Assembly: GCA_029857855.1 (NCBI GenBank)
Contig: JAOUGG010000227.1
Location: forward strand, 1-5,649
Length of the DNA stretch: 5,649 bases
Source of the DNA: Acidimicrobiia bacterium
GTDB lineage: Bacteria; Actinomycetota; Acidimicrobiia; Acidimicrobiales; SZUA-35
Direction of reading: 5' to 3'
In this document: positions 5,179 through 5,649 of the stretch, piece after piece
Layout of the letters: each line of letters starts with the position of its first letter
Numbering within the stretch: position 1 is the first letter of the stretch
Notes under the pieces: generated by a model
What the model saw: only the letters and a program-made list of their open reading frames with translations
Told to the model about the DNA's origin: nothing
The model's database searches: none
Translations under genes and position numbers: made by a program

Positions 5179-5649
5179 CGGTGAGGCCGGCGCCGGCTCC
5201 CCGCAACCGTGACTCCTCGCTGACCGGCACGTAGCTCCGCCCGGCCAGCTCGCCGAGTTGCGCCCACTCGACGTCATCGACGGTGCAGCCGTTGACGATC
5301 GATCGTTGCGACGCCGCCTCCAGATCGGCGGGACCCTGGAAGATCGGCAGTTGGTCCTCGGGTCGTACCGAGCCGACCTGCCGGCCCGAGTGCACGACGC
5401 CCCGACCGACAACGACGTCCCCGCCGAGCGAGGCGCCAAGTGCCGCGTGGCTCGCAGCGCGAATCCGTATCCCGTCGGCGGCCGGCTCGACGACCACCGG
5501 TCCATCGGCCGGCTCGACGACCACCGGTCCGTCGGCCGTCGACCAGCGGGCGGTGACCCGGCCCGACCGGTCGCGAGCGACAAACGGCACCAGCAACAGT
5601 GGATGCGTCAGCGACTCGACCGCAACCGGACGGAGTGGCGAGTCATCGG
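5168..5649 (-). CDS. C-terminal part of an uncharacterised protein, possibly DUF3726 family (5' end beyond window)
   Basis: The frame is open from the TAA at 5170-5168 to the right edge, about 159 codons, with no ATG in frame. A TTG at 5596 is possible as a start, but the reading continues upstream, so I treat the gene as truncated by the window. The end of the protein, YVPVSEESRLRGAGAGLTDND, fits my recollection of DUF3726 proteins, whose C-termini carry a similar pattern of serine/arginine followed by GAGAG and an acidic end. That is memory of a pattern, not a search result, and the biochemical role is unknown. The rest is rich in V, G and A with no membrane segment or catalytic motif that I recognise. 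Near its middle it has a duplicated nine-residue segment, DGPVVVEPA. Its stop overlaps the dienelactone hydrolase start (ATGACTAA), so the two genes are probably one operon ending at the hairpin. Confidence 0.7.
   Translation of the reverse strand, partial: DDSPLRPVAVESLTHPLLLVPFVARDRSGRVTARWSTADGPVVVEPADGPVVVEPAADGIRIRAASHAALGASLGGDVVVGRGVVHSGRQVGSVRPEDQLPIFQGPADLEAASQRSIVNGCTVDDVEWAQLGELAGRSYVPVSEESRLRGAGAGLTDND
5480..5533 (-). repeat. 27-bp in-frame tandem duplication (two copies)
   Basis: Two adjacent 27-base units (5480-5506 and 5507-5533) differ at one base. Each encodes DGPVVVEPA, so the reading frame is kept and nine residues are added. The near-identity suggests a recent slippage or duplication event. 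Confidence 0.85.

Noticed and set aside
5186..5197. 12-base palindrome GCCGGCGCCGGC
   Set aside because: It is explained by alternating Gly and Ala codons in the GAGAG end of the upstream protein.
5295..5306. 12-base palindrome ACGATCGATCGT
   Set aside because: It lies inside coding sequence as a single copy with no flanking symmetry; a chance operator-like match is likely.
4474..5583. Hydrolase frame extended upstream to 5583
   Set aside because: The extra 136 codons are arginine/serine-rich and overlap the upstream gene in another phase. The hydrolase homology starts only near 5142.

Overview
The window is high-GC DNA with strong third-position G/C bias. All six genes I can support lie on the minus strand. 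An F420-type luciferase-like oxidoreductase, the codon use and the weak or GC-rich promoters suggest an actinobacterium. Something like the Acidimicrobiia is a guess, not a demonstrated placement. There are no tRNA or rRNA genes, CRISPR arrays, transposases or long non-coding stretches. The largest gap between genes is about 83 bases.

In the direction of transcription (high to low coordinates) the layout is as follows. (1) 5649-5168 is the C-terminal part of an uncharacterised protein, tentatively DUF3726-like, entering from the right edge. It carries a recent in-frame 27-bp tandem duplication. (2) 5175-4474 is a dienelactone hydrolase-family protein whose start overlaps the previous stop. 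(3) At 4477-4441 a strong GC-core hairpin with T-rich flanks ends this unit; it lies on the hydrolase stop codon and could work in both directions. (4) 4390-3452 is a PLP-dependent cysteine synthase-family protein with a very good ribosome binding site. (5) After 32 nt, 3419-2454 is an LLM-class (Rv1855c-like) F420-dependent oxidoreductase. (6) After another 32 nt, 2421-1231 is a soluble protein carrying all the sequence hallmarks of an M48-type zinc metallopeptidase. (7) Overlapping it by ATGA, 1234-1 is the N-terminal 411 residues of a very large protein that leaves the window on the left. Its last ~170 residues match the DUF4011 domain found at the front of giant superfamily 1 helicase/nuclease proteins.

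The most interesting part is the last pair. The first ~225 residues of the helicase protein read as a degenerate protein-kinase C-lobe: an APE-like motif, a DVxxLG-like helix and a KRPT-like helix are visible, but the HRD and DFG catalytic motifs are gone. The module would therefore be an M48 peptidase translationally coupled to a pseudokinase-DUF4011-helicase. DUF4011 helicases occur in known or predicted anti-phage loci, so a protease plus pseudokinase-helicase defence or stress-response system is a reasonable hypothesis. The sequence alone does not prove it, and the helicase and any nuclease domains lie outside the window. The other four genes look like ordinary metabolism and give no direct hint about this module.
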